A stretch of 64,000 nucleotides of DNA from Litchfieldella xinjiangensis (lineage in GTDB: Bacteria; Pseudomonadota; Gammaproteobacteria; Pseudomonadales; Halomonadaceae), in contig NZ_JPZL01000002.1 in assembly GCF_000759345.1 (NCBI RefSeq), forward strand, positions 972,293 through 1,036,292. Direction: 5' to 3'. Position numbers and translations under genes: made by a program. This document shows, piece by piece, positions 7,400 through 14,597 of the stretch (position 1 is its first letter; every line of letters starts with the position of its first letter). The notes under the pieces were generated by a model. The model saw nothing but the letters and a program-made list of their open reading frames with translations. It was not told the origin of the DNA and ran no database searches.

Positions 7400-7707
7400 T
7401 GGGATCCGTGACCAAGCTCAAGCCCAAGGCTTGCATCAACCGCCTTGAGAATCCCGAAAGCCAGCTCGGCCGGGTGCACCTGGTGCTGCGCGACGCAACC
7501 TACTGGCTGCAACTCCATGAAATCGGCGAGGCCATCCTTCAGCGCTTCGGACGCATGGACAGCCATGCCGCGATCAGCGCCCGTATCCGCGAACTACGTG
7601 GCCTGGGCATAACGATCGTCAGCCGCGAAGTATCAGGCCCTGGTAGTGCCCGACCTCACGAATACAAGCTGATGTCCGCCTGGGGCGGCGAGGACGGTGC
7701 GGCGTGA
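7399..7707 (+). CDS. Winged-helix early protein
   Basis: 102 aa. Residues about 35-80 (TYWLQLHEIGEAILQRFGRM, then AISARIRELRGLGITI and a RPHEYKL strand) have the form of a small winged helix-turn-helix. It is likely a DNA-binding accessory protein of the early operon. Start overlaps the previous stop (TGATG) and the end overlaps the next GTG start. Confidence 0.6.
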   Translation: MGSVTKLKPKACINRLENPESQLGRVHLVLRDATYWLQLHEIGEAILQRFGRMDSHAAISARIRELRGLGITIVSREVSGPGSARPHEYKLMSAWGGEDGAA

Positions 7708-8009
7708 GACTCACGGCCCACGAACAAGGCGCACCGCTGCCGCCCAAGTCAGTGCTCGGAAAGGGCTGCAAGGTGCGCAAGGTCAAGAGCCCCTTTCTCG
7801 AAGGCGAGAGGCCGGGCGGGAGGCCTGGCCCTACCGATCCTGAGGGCGCGCGTTTGGTTGCTGAACTCATCGCCCGTCACGGAAGCAAATCGGCAGCTGC
7901 CCGAGCCGCCGGCTTCAATCCGACGACCTTCAGGACTTGGATATACAAGGGCGTCTATCCGGCCGAGGCGATGAAGCAGGTCCGCAAGGTACTGGGAGGT
8001 GATGCGTGA
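7704..8009 (+). CDS. Small helix-turn-helix protein
   Basis: 101 aa from a GTG start overlapping the previous stop (GTGA). The C-terminal half (SKSAAARAAGFNPTTFRTWI) is a helix-turn-helix of the YdaS/Cro-like kind. The basic N-terminus (KSVLGKGCKVRKVKSPF) may contact DNA. The specific role is unknown. Confidence 0.55.
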   Translation: MRLTAHEQGAPLPPKSVLGKGCKVRKVKSPFLEGERPGGRPGPTDPEGARLVAELIARHGSKSAAARAAGFNPTTFRTWIYKGVYPAEAMKQVRKVLGGDA

Positions 8010-8305
8010 GAATCGTCCCGATAAGTACCAAGGTTCGCCTGGCTGCATCCATGAGCCCGAGCGGCAGCTGGCGGTCACGCTTGGCATGGTCGCTGCGCAC
8101 CGTTGCTGATCGCCTCACAGGGCAGGTCACGATCGCTATAGAGGTGAAGGCGAGCCAGAAGATCGACGAACACGACATAGCGACAGCTTTCGTGAAGGGG
8201 ATGGAAGTCAGCAAGGAATTGCTGTTCGAGCAGTGCCGAGCCAAAGAGATCGAGAGTCTCATGCGTCGGCATCAGCCCCACCTGTATGCGGAGGACAAGC
8301 AGTGA
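8006..8305 (+). CDS. Small early protein, unknown function
   Basis: 99 aa from a GTG that overlaps the preceding stop. N-terminus basic, C-terminal half acidic-helical (HDIATAFVKGMEVSKELLFE). No family recognised. It overlaps the NinB start. Confidence 0.5.
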   Translation: MRIVPISTKVRLAASMSPSGSWRSRLAWSLRTVADRLTGQVTIAIEVKASQKIDEHDIATAFVKGMEVSKELLFEQCRAKEIESLMRRHQPHLYAEDKQ

Positions 8306-8772
8306 GTAAGGAGCTGACCTACCGCATCGAGTCGATACGCGATCTTCAGAACACATTGGCTATGGCAGCACGCATGGCAGGCAGGGCGCTTGAGGAAGGG
8401 GCGGTCGAGCTAGTGCTACGCCGCCCTGGGCGCGGCCAAGGCCAGAACGCGAAGTTCCACGCCATGATCGGTGACATTCACCACCAGGCGTTTCGTGGTT
8501 ATTCCGCAGATGGTGTGAAAGCGGTGCTCGTGAACCAGTTCGCGCTCGAGATGGAGGAGCAGGGCACACCACTGGCCAGCCCGGGCGAGAAGGTCTGGGA
8601 CTGGAAAACCAAGGAGCCCGTCTACGTGCGCCCCACCACGACGAAGTTTCGCAAGGCAGAGGCCGCGGCGTTCATCGAGTTCCTGTACGCCACCGGCGTT
8701 GAGTTGGGCGTCCAGTGGAGCGAGCGAGCCCTGGCAGCGTATGAAGAATACCGGGAGGCAAAGGCGGCATGA
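8302..8772 (+). CDS. ninB: NinB-family recombination protein
   Basis: 156 aa, GTG start in a GTGA overlap. The length and motifs (NAKFHAMIGDIHHQ, ERALAAYEEY at the end) match NinB/YbcN (lambda Orf), a single-stranded DNA and SSB-binding recombination mediator that can replace RecFOR. It sits in a nin-like cluster with DUF1364 and RusA, as in lambdoid phages. Confidence 0.85.
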   Translation: MSKELTYRIESIRDLQNTLAMAARMAGRALEEGAVELVLRRPGRGQGQNAKFHAMIGDIHHQAFRGYSADGVKAVLVNQFALEMEEQGTPLASPGEKVWDWKTKEPVYVRPTTTKFRKAEAAAFIEFLYATGVELGVQWSERALAAYEEYREAKAA

Positions 8773-8906
8773 GCGAATGCGAGAAGTGTGGTGACGAGGC
8801 TATCGGCTTCAACGATGACGGCGACCTTCGCTGCGAGGATTGCCTCTTCGAGGAGACGTGCGAAGAGTTGTTTGCCGACCCGGCTGATGAAGAGGAGGCG
8901 TCCTGA
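8769..8906 (+). CDS. Small zinc-ribbon protein
   Basis: 45 aa, too short for most gene finders but tightly coupled to both neighbours (ATGA at the start, TGATG at the end). CEKCG and CEDC about 16 residues apart make a likely zinc site; the rest is acidic (EETCEELFADPADEEEA). Such small proteins are common in nin regions. Role unknown. Confidence 0.6.
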   Translation: MSECEKCGDEAIGFNDDGDLRCEDCLFEETCEELFADPADEEEAS

Positions 8907-9241
8907 TGCTCAAGACCCTACGCGTTGAATCCCAGGCTATGCGGAATGCGGCCCGAGCCGAGCGCTGCACGCTCGAGATCCTCGGTGTCTGCAGCCATCG
9001 CGAGGAAACGACCGTCCTGGCGCACCTGCCTGACGAGTCGCACGGGATCAGCCGCAAGAGTGATGACATATCCGCCGTGTTCGCTTGCTCCAACTGCCAC
9101 AACGTCATCGATGGCGATTCGAGAGGATGGCCAGCAGATGAGTACCGACAACGCGAGTGGTACTTCCGCCGTGCTCAGACCCGCACATGGCGCCGGCTGC
9201 TTGAGCTTGGCGTGATCAGTATCAAGGGGGTGCGCCTGTGA
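8906..9241 (+). CDS. DUF1364 family phage protein
   Basis: 111 aa. CTLEILGVCSHREETTVLAHL followed by CSNCHNVIDG is the characteristic Cys/His pattern of DUF1364, a small metal-binding family in lambdoid nin regions related in appearance to HNH nucleases. The active role is not established. Coupled to the gene before (TGATG). Confidence 0.8.
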   Translation: MLKTLRVESQAMRNAARAERCTLEILGVCSHREETTVLAHLPDESHGISRKSDDISAVFACSNCHNVIDGDSRGWPADEYRQREWYFRRAQTRTWRRLLELGVISIKGVRL

Positions 9242-9441
9242 TGACGATCAGTAGCCCGGCAGGGCGACGGCTGGCCAAGGCGAAGGCGGATATGGATGCC
9301 GCCAACGAGCTGTTTCAAATCGGCGAAACCCAGGGTCAGCATTACGCATACCTCGCAGCGCGCAAAGAGCTTTCCAAGGCGGCAGCCATAGTCGCCGACG
9401 AACTGGTTGCCCAACGGTTTCACCTGATGGAGGGCGACTGA
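9241..9441 (+). CDS. Small helical early protein, unknown function
   Basis: 66 aa from the ATG at 9241; a GTG 3 bases earlier is equally possible. Helical, with an AKAKADMDAANELFQ heptad-like stretch that could dimerise. Stop overlaps the RusA start. Confidence 0.5.
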   Translation: MTISSPAGRRLAKAKADMDAANELFQIGETQGQHYAYLAARKELSKAAAIVADELVAQRFHLMEGD

Positions 9442-9818
9442 TGCGCTTGTTCGTTCCCTATATCGGCCCATCCACGAATGTGGCGCTGCGTCAGCACTGG
9501 CGGAAGCACAAGAGCCAGGTCGAGCTGTGCGACCTGCTCACCAAGCAGGCGGTTATTGAATCGGGCTTGCCGCCTATTAGCGACCAGGTAGACCTCTTCT
9601 TCACGCCCCGCCTGGGCCCGAAGGAGCGGATCCGAGATACAGGCAACTACTCAATCAGCTGCAAGACGATCGAAGACGGCCTGGTCCGCGCCGGCCTGCT
9701 TCCAGATGACCGTGGCGAGTACGTGAGGGAGTGGAAGGTGCGCCCGCCGATAATCGACCGCAAGCAACCGAGCGGTACCTGGGTGGAGATCGTTTTAGTG
9801 AAGGAGGAAGCGGCATGA
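9441..9818 (+). CDS. rusA: RusA family crossover junction endodeoxyribonuclease
   Basis: 125 aa. The catalytic-aspartate region DTGNYSISCKTIEDGL ... LLPDDRGEYV matches the RusA pattern of paired Asp residues that bind metal, and the size is right for a RusA monomer (about 120 aa). It would resolve Holliday junctions formed during phage recombination as a homodimer. Start overlaps the previous stop (TGATG-type); the end overlaps the phosphatase gene. Confidence 0.85.
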   Translation: MRLFVPYIGPSTNVALRQHWRKHKSQVELCDLLTKQAVIESGLPPISDQVDLFFTPRLGPKERIRDTGNYSISCKTIEDGLVRAGLLPDDRGEYVREWKVRPPIIDRKQPSGTWVEIVLVKEEAA

Positions 9819-10459
9819 TCCAGAGACACGAAGAGAATGCACAGGGCCGCGACTTCTTTGTAGGAGATATTCACGGCCAATACGACTTGCTGATGGAGGC
9901 CATGCGTGGCGTCGAGTTCGATAAGGCCCGGGATCGCCTGTTCTCCGTGGGCGACCTGATCGACCGGGGCGCTGACAGCTTCAAGTGCCTATCCCTCGTT
10001 TTTGAGCCCTGGTTCTACGGCGTGCTCGGCAATCACGAGGTATTGGCCCATGACGCCTTTGAGGACCCCGGAAGTGCTTGGGACCTGTGGCAGATGAATG
10101 GCGGGAGCTGGGTTTACCTGGAAGGCGCTCATGAAGTGAAGTCCATCCTAGGGGAAGCCCTGCGATACCTGCCCTACGCCCGCGAAGTCGAAGTGGCCGG
10201 CAAGCGAATCGGCATGGTTCACGCAGAGCCGCCCGCCGATTGGGCCGACATAGAAACCGCCGATCCTCAGCACCTTGTCTGGAGCCGGAGACGCATCAGC
10301 CGCATGGATACGACGCCCATTGCTGGCATCGATGCCGTAGTAGTTGGCCACACCATCCTCGAGCAGGCGACCTGGCTGGGCAATGTCCACTACATCGACA
10401 CCGGAGCATTCCACACCGGGAACCTGACACTCATCGATGCGCGGTCGATTGCAGGGTGA
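9815..10459 (+). CDS. PPP-family serine/threonine metallophosphatase
   Basis: 214 aa. All three signatures of the PPP superfamily are visible: GDIHGQ (about residue 17), GDLIDRG (about 47) and GNHE (about 72), followed by the HAE and GHT histidines that complete the di-metal site. It resembles lambda NinI/phage phosphatase, which can dephosphorylate host proteins. It lies in the nin-like cluster and overlaps both neighbours by 4 bases. Confidence 0.88.
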   Translation: MIQRHEENAQGRDFFVGDIHGQYDLLMEAMRGVEFDKARDRLFSVGDLIDRGADSFKCLSLVFEPWFYGVLGNHEVLAHDAFEDPGSAWDLWQMNGGSWVYLEGAHEVKSILGEALRYLPYAREVEVAGKRIGMVHAEPPADWADIETADPQHLVWSRRRISRMDTTPIAGIDAVVVGHTILEQATWLGNVHYIDTGAFHTGNLTLIDARSIAG

Positions 10460-10755
10460 AGGAGCCACCCCGCACCTGGCCGGACGGTCGCCCCGTAGGT
10501 GGGACCAACGGCTACCCGCCGGAGTACGCCGAGTGGTTGCTCTATTGCCAGGCACTGCATGTCGCGAAGCAGATGCTCAAGGCAGGCAAGGGACAGCGTG
10601 AGGGCATCTTCAAGCAGTGGGAAGGGCAATGGCCGGGTGTGACTCGGGAACGCGTCAGGGAAGCGATGGCAGAGCTCAGCACAAAGCCCAAGGGCAACGA
10701 AACAACGCAACACAACGATTTAGGCAACGCTAGGGCAACGGGGGATAGGGGATGA
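10456..10755 (+). CDS. Small early protein, unknown function
   Basis: 99 aa from a GTG in a GTGA overlap with the phosphatase stop. Contains a WPDGRPVGGTNGYPPEYAEW segment and a basic helical middle. No family recognised. Confidence 0.5.
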   Translation: MKEPPRTWPDGRPVGGTNGYPPEYAEWLLYCQALHVAKQMLKAGKGQREGIFKQWEGQWPGVTRERVREAMAELSTKPKGNETTQHNDLGNARATGDRG

Positions 10756-11552
10756 GATATTCAAGCGCACGCCAAATGATTTTCGACGCGTATCAGACAC
10801 GCCGCGGCAATAGCCCCATCGCCGGGCTATTCGATGACCTGCGCCGGATCCGCGAGAAGACCGGCAACAACGGCGCCAAGCTGCGCAGCCTGATTGCCGA
10901 GCACAAGCGCAACGTGAGAGCGCTGGCCAATGCCGATGTGAACAGCCCCGACATTGAGCAGCTGAAGATGGCCGTTCGCCGTACCGAGCAGCGCCTGTCC
11001 GAGGTTCGCACCGCGCTCGAGGATATATCGAAGTCGAGCAACGAGGGGCACCTTCCTGACAACGATTGGAAAATTGTGCATGGGCTGGAAGCCGGGGCAG
11101 TGATGAGTCGCGTCGAGTCATTGCCGATCCACCTGCAGGCACTAGCGCGGTATTGCTTCGGCCCCTTCACCCGCGACGAGCTTGCCGAAGATGCCGAGCA
11201 TGTACATTGGGCCCTGTACTCGAAACTGCTGACCGAAGGCGTGAAGCTGCCAGGTCAGGGCAAGGGGCTGCCTACCGCCGAGCAGCTCAATACGCTCAAG
11301 TATCTGTGCGCTGCCGCCCTGTACCACCACAGCCAGGTGACATGGCCTTATTCACGGCCAGGGCTGCCCACGCCCAAAGCGGTGCAGGGCTTCATGCTGG
11401 ACGAGTATGGCGTCGAGGTGGAGGTTCGATTCTGGACGCGCACCGATCGCTCGACCTGGGGCGCGGTATGGGAGCGCATTCTTCGTGTGCTGGATAACTG
11501 GGAAGCCGAGGCATTGGCGCCGGTGGCTGACCTTTTACCGCAGGCGGCCTAA
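10752..11552 (+). CDS. Unrecognised protein at the late-regulator position
   Basis: 266 aa in an ATGA overlap with the preceding gene and last in the early operon. N-terminal 110 residues are helical and charged (AKLRSLIAEHKRNVRALAN); the C-terminal part has RFWTRTDRSTWGAVWERILR. In lambdoid phages this position holds the antiterminator Q. I do not recognise Q or any other family in the sequence, so a late-gene regulator is only an inference from location. Confidence 0.55.
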   Translation: MRYSSARQMIFDAYQTRRGNSPIAGLFDDLRRIREKTGNNGAKLRSLIAEHKRNVRALANADVNSPDIEQLKMAVRRTEQRLSEVRTALEDISKSSNEGHLPDNDWKIVHGLEAGAVMSRVESLPIHLQALARYCFGPFTRDELAEDAEHVHWALYSKLLTEGVKLPGQGKGLPTAEQLNTLKYLCAAALYHHSQVTWPYSRPGLPTPKAVQGFMLDEYGVEVEVRFWTRTDRSTWGAVWERILRVLDNWEAEALAPVADLLPQAA

Positions 11553-11579
11553 CAGATATTCTTGTCAGCTTTCGGTTAA

Positions 11580-12107
11580 ATGGTAAGCCAAGTGGAAACG
11601 AGTGATGTCCTACAGTTCCTTGCCACCGTTATATTCGGTGGCGTTGCTGCATCCTTAGCCTCAGTGCTTTGGGGTAGAAGACATGCAAAGACTGACGCCA
11701 AAGTGGCTCGTCTTGAATCGCTTTACATGGCATTGGTGCGCTCAGAGAGGGATATGGACACCCATGTTCTATGGCACAGCCAATCCATGCTGGGGTTGCT
11801 GACCCCTGAACAAGCCATAGAGGGGCTTTCGCGTCACCATCAGCCTGTCTCAGATATAGGGCCCGGGGCTCAAGTACAGACCTATATCCATTTGTACTTC
11901 CCTGAATTCAGCGAGCGGTTCGCTGAGCTCGAAAAGCGAAGCAAGGATTGTGTGAGTTTCATCATTTACTACCAGAATTCGACCAAAGGCGGAAATACGG
12001 TCAGGAAGGACCTCTTGCCCGCGTTCCAAGCAAAAACAAAAGCCTTTCGCGAAGAGTTAGAGTTATTTAAGTCAGAGATCGCTGAGAAGATTCATTCTTC
12101 AATATAG
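11580..12107 (+). CDS. Membrane-anchored protein, likely moron
   Basis: 175 aa. One membrane span near the N-terminus (about residues 9-30, VLQFLATVIFGGVAASLASVL) and a helical soluble C-terminal part, probably cytoplasmic by the following RRHAK charge cluster. Composition is more AT-rich than the flanks and the ribosome-binding site is weak. Placed between early and lysis genes and followed by a terminator, it is a candidate for superinfection exclusion or host modification, by position only. Confidence 0.55.
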   Translation: MVSQVETSDVLQFLATVIFGGVAASLASVLWGRRHAKTDAKVARLESLYMALVRSERDMDTHVLWHSQSMLGLLTPEQAIEGLSRHHQPVSDIGPGAQVQTYIHLYFPEFSERFAELEKRSKDCVSFIIYYQNSTKGGNTVRKDLLPAFQAKTKAFREELELFKSEIAEKIHSSI

Positions 12108-12152
12108 ACACCTGCATCCGTTTCGCTTATCTTATACCCATGATCCGATTCT

Positions 12153-12178
12153 GCGCCCTGGCTTCCGAGCCGGGGCGC
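12153..12178. terminator. Probable bidirectional terminator
   Basis: GCGCCC / GGGCGC stem, extendable through TGGCT/AGCC-type pairing to near 11 bp, between two converging genes. Confidence 0.6.
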
Positions 12179-12183
12179 TTGCG

Positions 12184-12372
12184 TTACTGGCCAGCTCCGA
12201 TTAACTCTCTCGTTAATTGCTCTTTGGCGGCCTTCTCGCGGTCCTCTAGAGACAAGGAAAAGTATTCTCTAGCTGTTATGTTGAGCTGCACCCTGCGGTG
12301 GTGGTCTTGAGAAACTCGCACGTAAACAGCGAGCGGATCGGTGCTGCTAATCCCGTTTATGCTTAAACCCAT
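12184..12372 (-). CDS. Small minus-strand moron protein
   Basis: 62 aa in the opposite direction to the late operon, with a strong GGAAGG ribosome-binding site. The middle (VYVRVSQDHHRRVQLNITAREYF) alternates strand-like residues; no family recognised. Flanked by hairpins on both sides, which supports an independent transcription unit. Confidence 0.55.
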   Translation of the reverse strand: MGLSINGISSTDPLAVYVRVSQDHHRRVQLNITAREYFSLSLEDREKAAKEQLTRELIGAGQ

Positions 12373-12416
12373 ATCGCTTTTCCTTCCGAGAAAGACGCAA
12401 GGGTAAAGCCCAATCC

Positions 12417-12448
12417 AAGGCCCTGCCAGTCCGGCGGGGCCTTATCGT
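12417..12448 (+). terminator. Intrinsic terminator before the lysis genes
   Basis: AAGGCCCTGCC / GGCGGGGCCTT near-perfect stem with a short loop, followed by a T-rich TTATCGTTT. It would stop rightward transcription before the endolysin unless read through by an antitermination complex. Confidence 0.6.
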
Positions 12449-12453
12449 TTCTA

Positions 12454-12467
12454 CTGTCGTGAGACAG
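12454..12467 (+). promoter_or_regulatory. GNRA hairpin in endolysin leader
   Basis: CTGTC-GTGA-GACAG, a perfect 5-bp stem with a GTGA (GNRA) tetraloop, 13 bases before the endolysin ATG. One of a set of similar hairpins in late-operon leaders. Confidence 0.55.
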
Positions 12468-12480
12468 CAGGTAGGTATTT

Positions 12481-13140
12481 ATGCACTGGCTCGACGAGAT
12501 CGATGCGGTTCGACCGGCGGTCTCGCCGGAGCTTTTGCGCGTGGCGATGCCGCGCTGCCCTGATGTGGCGGAGTGGGCCGACGAACTGTCCGAGGCGCTG
12601 GCATGGGCAAAGATCCGTGTGCCAGCCGAAGTGGCGATGTTCCTCGCCCAGATAGGACACGAGTCCAGCGACCTGACCCGGCTCGAGGAATCGCTCTGGT
12701 ATAGCGCCGATAGGCTCATGGTCGTCTGGCCCAGCCGATTCACCACCAAGAGCATCGCCAACCGCTTCGAGGGCAATCCCGAAGCCCTAGCCAACGAGGT
12801 CTACGGCGGTCGGATGGGTAACACCCAGCCCGGTGACGGCTGGCGATTCATCGGGCGCGGACCGATCCAACTGACCGGACGCGATAACTACACGCGTTGC
12901 GCCGAGGCCACAGGCCTTCCCCTCACAGAGCACCCTGAACGGCTAGCTAGCTGTCCCCGGCATGGGGCCATGGCGGCTGCCTGGTACTGGCTTGATCGCG
13001 TCACACCTGGCGCAGACATCATCACTGTGACTCAGCAGGTCAATGGCGGACGCCATGGCCTAAACGACAGAAAGCGCCGCTATGAGCGCACGCTGCGTCA
13101 CGTTCAATCACTTGGTGCGCAATGCCCGGAGGCGGGATGA
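12481..13140 (+). CDS. Endolysin, glycoside hydrolase family 19
   Basis: 219 aa. The GH19 chitinase-like fold is shown by FLAQIGHESSDLTRLEES (catalytic Glu in HES), the YGGRMGNTQPGDGWRFIGRG loop and GPIQLTGRDNY. GH19 endolysins cleave the sugar backbone of peptidoglycan in the periplasm. No signal peptide is seen, so export through a holin pore is expected; holin and spanin candidates follow directly. Confidence 0.92.
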   Translation: MHWLDEIDAVRPAVSPELLRVAMPRCPDVAEWADELSEALAWAKIRVPAEVAMFLAQIGHESSDLTRLEESLWYSADRLMVVWPSRFTTKSIANRFEGNPEALANEVYGGRMGNTQPGDGWRFIGRGPIQLTGRDNYTRCAEATGLPLTEHPERLASCPRHGAMAAAWYWLDRVTPGADIITVTQQVNGGRHGLNDRKRRYERTLRHVQSLGAQCPEAG

Positions 13141-13448
13141 CAGCCCGAGATGCCGACGTGAAACCGTCTGTCTTTGAACGACACCTACAGACAGGGATCC
13201 AGGTCATTCTGGTTGCCCTGCTGGCATGGGCCGGCCTCGAATTGGTCAACCTCGGCAAGAATACTGCCGTACTGCAGGAGCGGTTGATGTATCAAGGTCA
13301 GCAGATCGCAGACTTGCGTCGAGAGCTGCGCCAGTGGAACGAAATCTACTACCGCCAGGCTGACGCCGAACGGGACTTCGACGATATCCGCAAAAGGATC
13401 GAAGGCCTGGACGGCCGGGTATCCACCCTCGAGGGGGTACGACAGTGA
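13137..13448 (+). CDS. Small membrane protein, probable spanin/holin accessory
   Basis: 103 aa. One membrane span (about residues 19-40, IQVILVALLAWAGLELVNL) followed by a periplasm-type coiled coil (QQIADLRRELRQWNEIYYRQ). This is the design of an inner-membrane spanin (Rz-like) or a holin accessory protein. Overlaps endolysin stop (ATGA) and the next start. A separate outer-membrane spanin was not found. Confidence 0.6.
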   Translation: MTARDADVKPSVFERHLQTGIQVILVALLAWAGLELVNLGKNTAVLQERLMYQGQQIADLRRELRQWNEIYYRQADAERDFDDIRKRIEGLDGRVSTLEGVRQ

Positions 13449-13948
13449 AATGGTCCGATGTCGCAGAAACGGTGGCGAAGGTTGCGCCTGTTGTTGGCGG
13501 TGCTCTTGGCGGTCCTGCTGGGGCTGCAGTTGGCTCTCTCGCCGCTAGGGCACTGGGTGTTGAGCCCACTCCTGAAGCAGTGGCGCGCGCTATTCATGAC
13601 GATCCTGAAGCGGCCGTAAAGCTGCGAAAGATCGAAGCCGACCTCGAGGCAATTCGTATCGAGGCACAGGCCAGTGTGATTACGGCGGAAGCCAATGGCG
13701 AAAGCTACCTGCAGCGCAACTGGCGCCCGATCCTGATGCTCGTCATCACGGCCATCGTTGCCAACAACTACATCATCGCGCCGTACCTGGGTGCCATGTT
13801 TGGTTCGGCGCTCACGCTCGACCTGCCTGAACGTCTGTGGGATCTGATGACCTTGGGTGTAGGTGGGTATATCGGCGGACGCACGATCGAGAAAGTTACC
13901 CGAGGCAGTTCCGGCAAGGGGCTGATGGATCGGATCAAGACGAGGTGA
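13445..13948 (+). CDS. Holin, 3TM type
   Basis: 167 aa, GTG start overlapping the previous stop. A Gly/Ala-rich N-terminus (VGGALGGPAGAAVGSLAARA), a SYLQRNWRPILMLVITAIV span and a C-terminal hydrophobic span match the 3TM-type holin family of gene transfer agents and phages. It should form the inner-membrane lesion that lets the endolysin out. Confidence 0.75.
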   Translation: MKWSDVAETVAKVAPVVGGALGGPAGAAVGSLAARALGVEPTPEAVARAIHDDPEAAVKLRKIEADLEAIRIEAQASVITAEANGESYLQRNWRPILMLVITAIVANNYIIAPYLGAMFGSALTLDLPERLWDLMTLGVGGYIGGRTIEKVTRGSSGKGLMDRIKTR

Positions 13949-13953
13949 GTGCT

Positions 13954-14232
13954 ATGGATAACCAGCACAAGAAGATCAGCGGCTACCGAGACCTGACTCA
14001 GGATGAGATCGACCTGATGAACGAGGCCAAGGCGCTAGAGGCTCAGTGCCTGGCCTTTCATCGCAAGGTGAGGGGTGTGCTCGTCAGTCAGAGCATCACT
14101 GGCAGCGACGAGGACAGGTTCAGGATGGATAACGCCAACGCTATGCGCTGGCACTCCATTGCCCGCACGGATATCGAGACTGGATTCATGGCCTTGGTTC
14201 GTTCCATTGCCCAGCCTCAGCCGAAGGAGTAG
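13954..14232 (+). CDS. Acb2/Tad1-family anti-CBASS/anti-Thoeris sponge
   Basis: 92 aa. Pattern matches the Acb2/Tad1 hairpin domain: an N-terminal KISGYRDLTQDEIDLMNEAK, a central helix, and RWHSIARTDIETGFMALVRS followed by IAQP. Established Acb2 and Tad1 proteins (about 90-140 aa) assemble into hexamers that trap cyclic nucleotide or gcADPR signals, so CBASS or Thoeris effectors are not activated. Length and all conserved segments are present. Ligand choice cannot be told from sequence alone. It stands between holin and a Tad2-family gene. Confidence 0.85.
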   Translation: MDNQHKKISGYRDLTQDEIDLMNEAKALEAQCLAFHRKVRGVLVSQSITGSDEDRFRMDNANAMRWHSIARTDIETGFMALVRSIAQPQPKE

Positions 14233-14235
14233 CCC

Positions 14236-14478
14236 ATGCACTTCCAGGCAGCCTACAGCTACATGAAGCGCGGCCATGCCATCACCCTGCCTGAGTGGGG
14301 CGGCTACTGGACGTGGGATGACGCCGCAAAGACAGTGTTGATGCATACCCGTAAGGGTGAGGTCATCGGTATTCGTGACTCTCAGGACATGGACTACACC
14401 CTGTCATTCACATTCAGAGATGACTGGGAGTTGGTCACCGATATCAGCACTACCGAACATAACCAGGCCAAAGCCTGA
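14236..14478 (+). CDS. Tad2-family (DUF2829) anti-defence protein
   Basis: 80 aa. MHFQAAYSYMKRGHAITLPE then WGGYWTWDD and a C-terminal DYTLSFTFRDDWELV follow the DUF2829/Tad2 pattern (short beta protein, lysine- or proline-flanked W-G core, terminal DDW). Tad2 proteins sequester the Thoeris second messenger gcADPR as tetramers. The start is 4 bases after the Acb2-like stop, so the two are likely co-translated. Some DUF2829 proteins have no tested activity. Confidence 0.75.
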   Translation: MHFQAAYSYMKRGHAITLPEWGGYWTWDDAAKTVLMHTRKGEVIGIRDSQDMDYTLSFTFRDDWELVTDISTTEHNQAKA

Positions 14479-14484
14479 CCGAAT

Positions 14485-14586
14485 CCCCGCAAGGGGTAGG
14501 GCACTGTCGTGAGATAGAGCCCGACCTTTTTCGCGGCACGTCGTGAGACGCCCGCACCTTTCTACGGAGGCGCCGCCCGTGAGGGC
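14485..14586 (+). promoter_or_regulatory. Tandem GNRA hairpins in terminase leader
   Basis: Four short hairpins lie within 102 bases: CCCC-GCAA-GGGG (14485-14496), CTGTC-GTGA-GATAG with one G-U pair (14504-14517), CGTC-GTGA-GACG (14539-14550) and GCCC-GTGA-GGGC (14575-14586). All close on GNRA tetraloops. The last contains the likely ribosome-binding site of the small terminase gene (ATG at 14598). Two of the units also share GTCGTGAGA and a following CCCG-A/C-ACCTTT, suggesting duplication. Confidence 0.6.
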
Positions 14587-14597
14587 CGCGACACCCC

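Noticed and set aside
14485..14586. Treating the tandem hairpins as an intrinsic terminator
   Set aside because: No T tract directly follows any of the four stems, and the last one contains the likely ribosome-binding site of the next gene.
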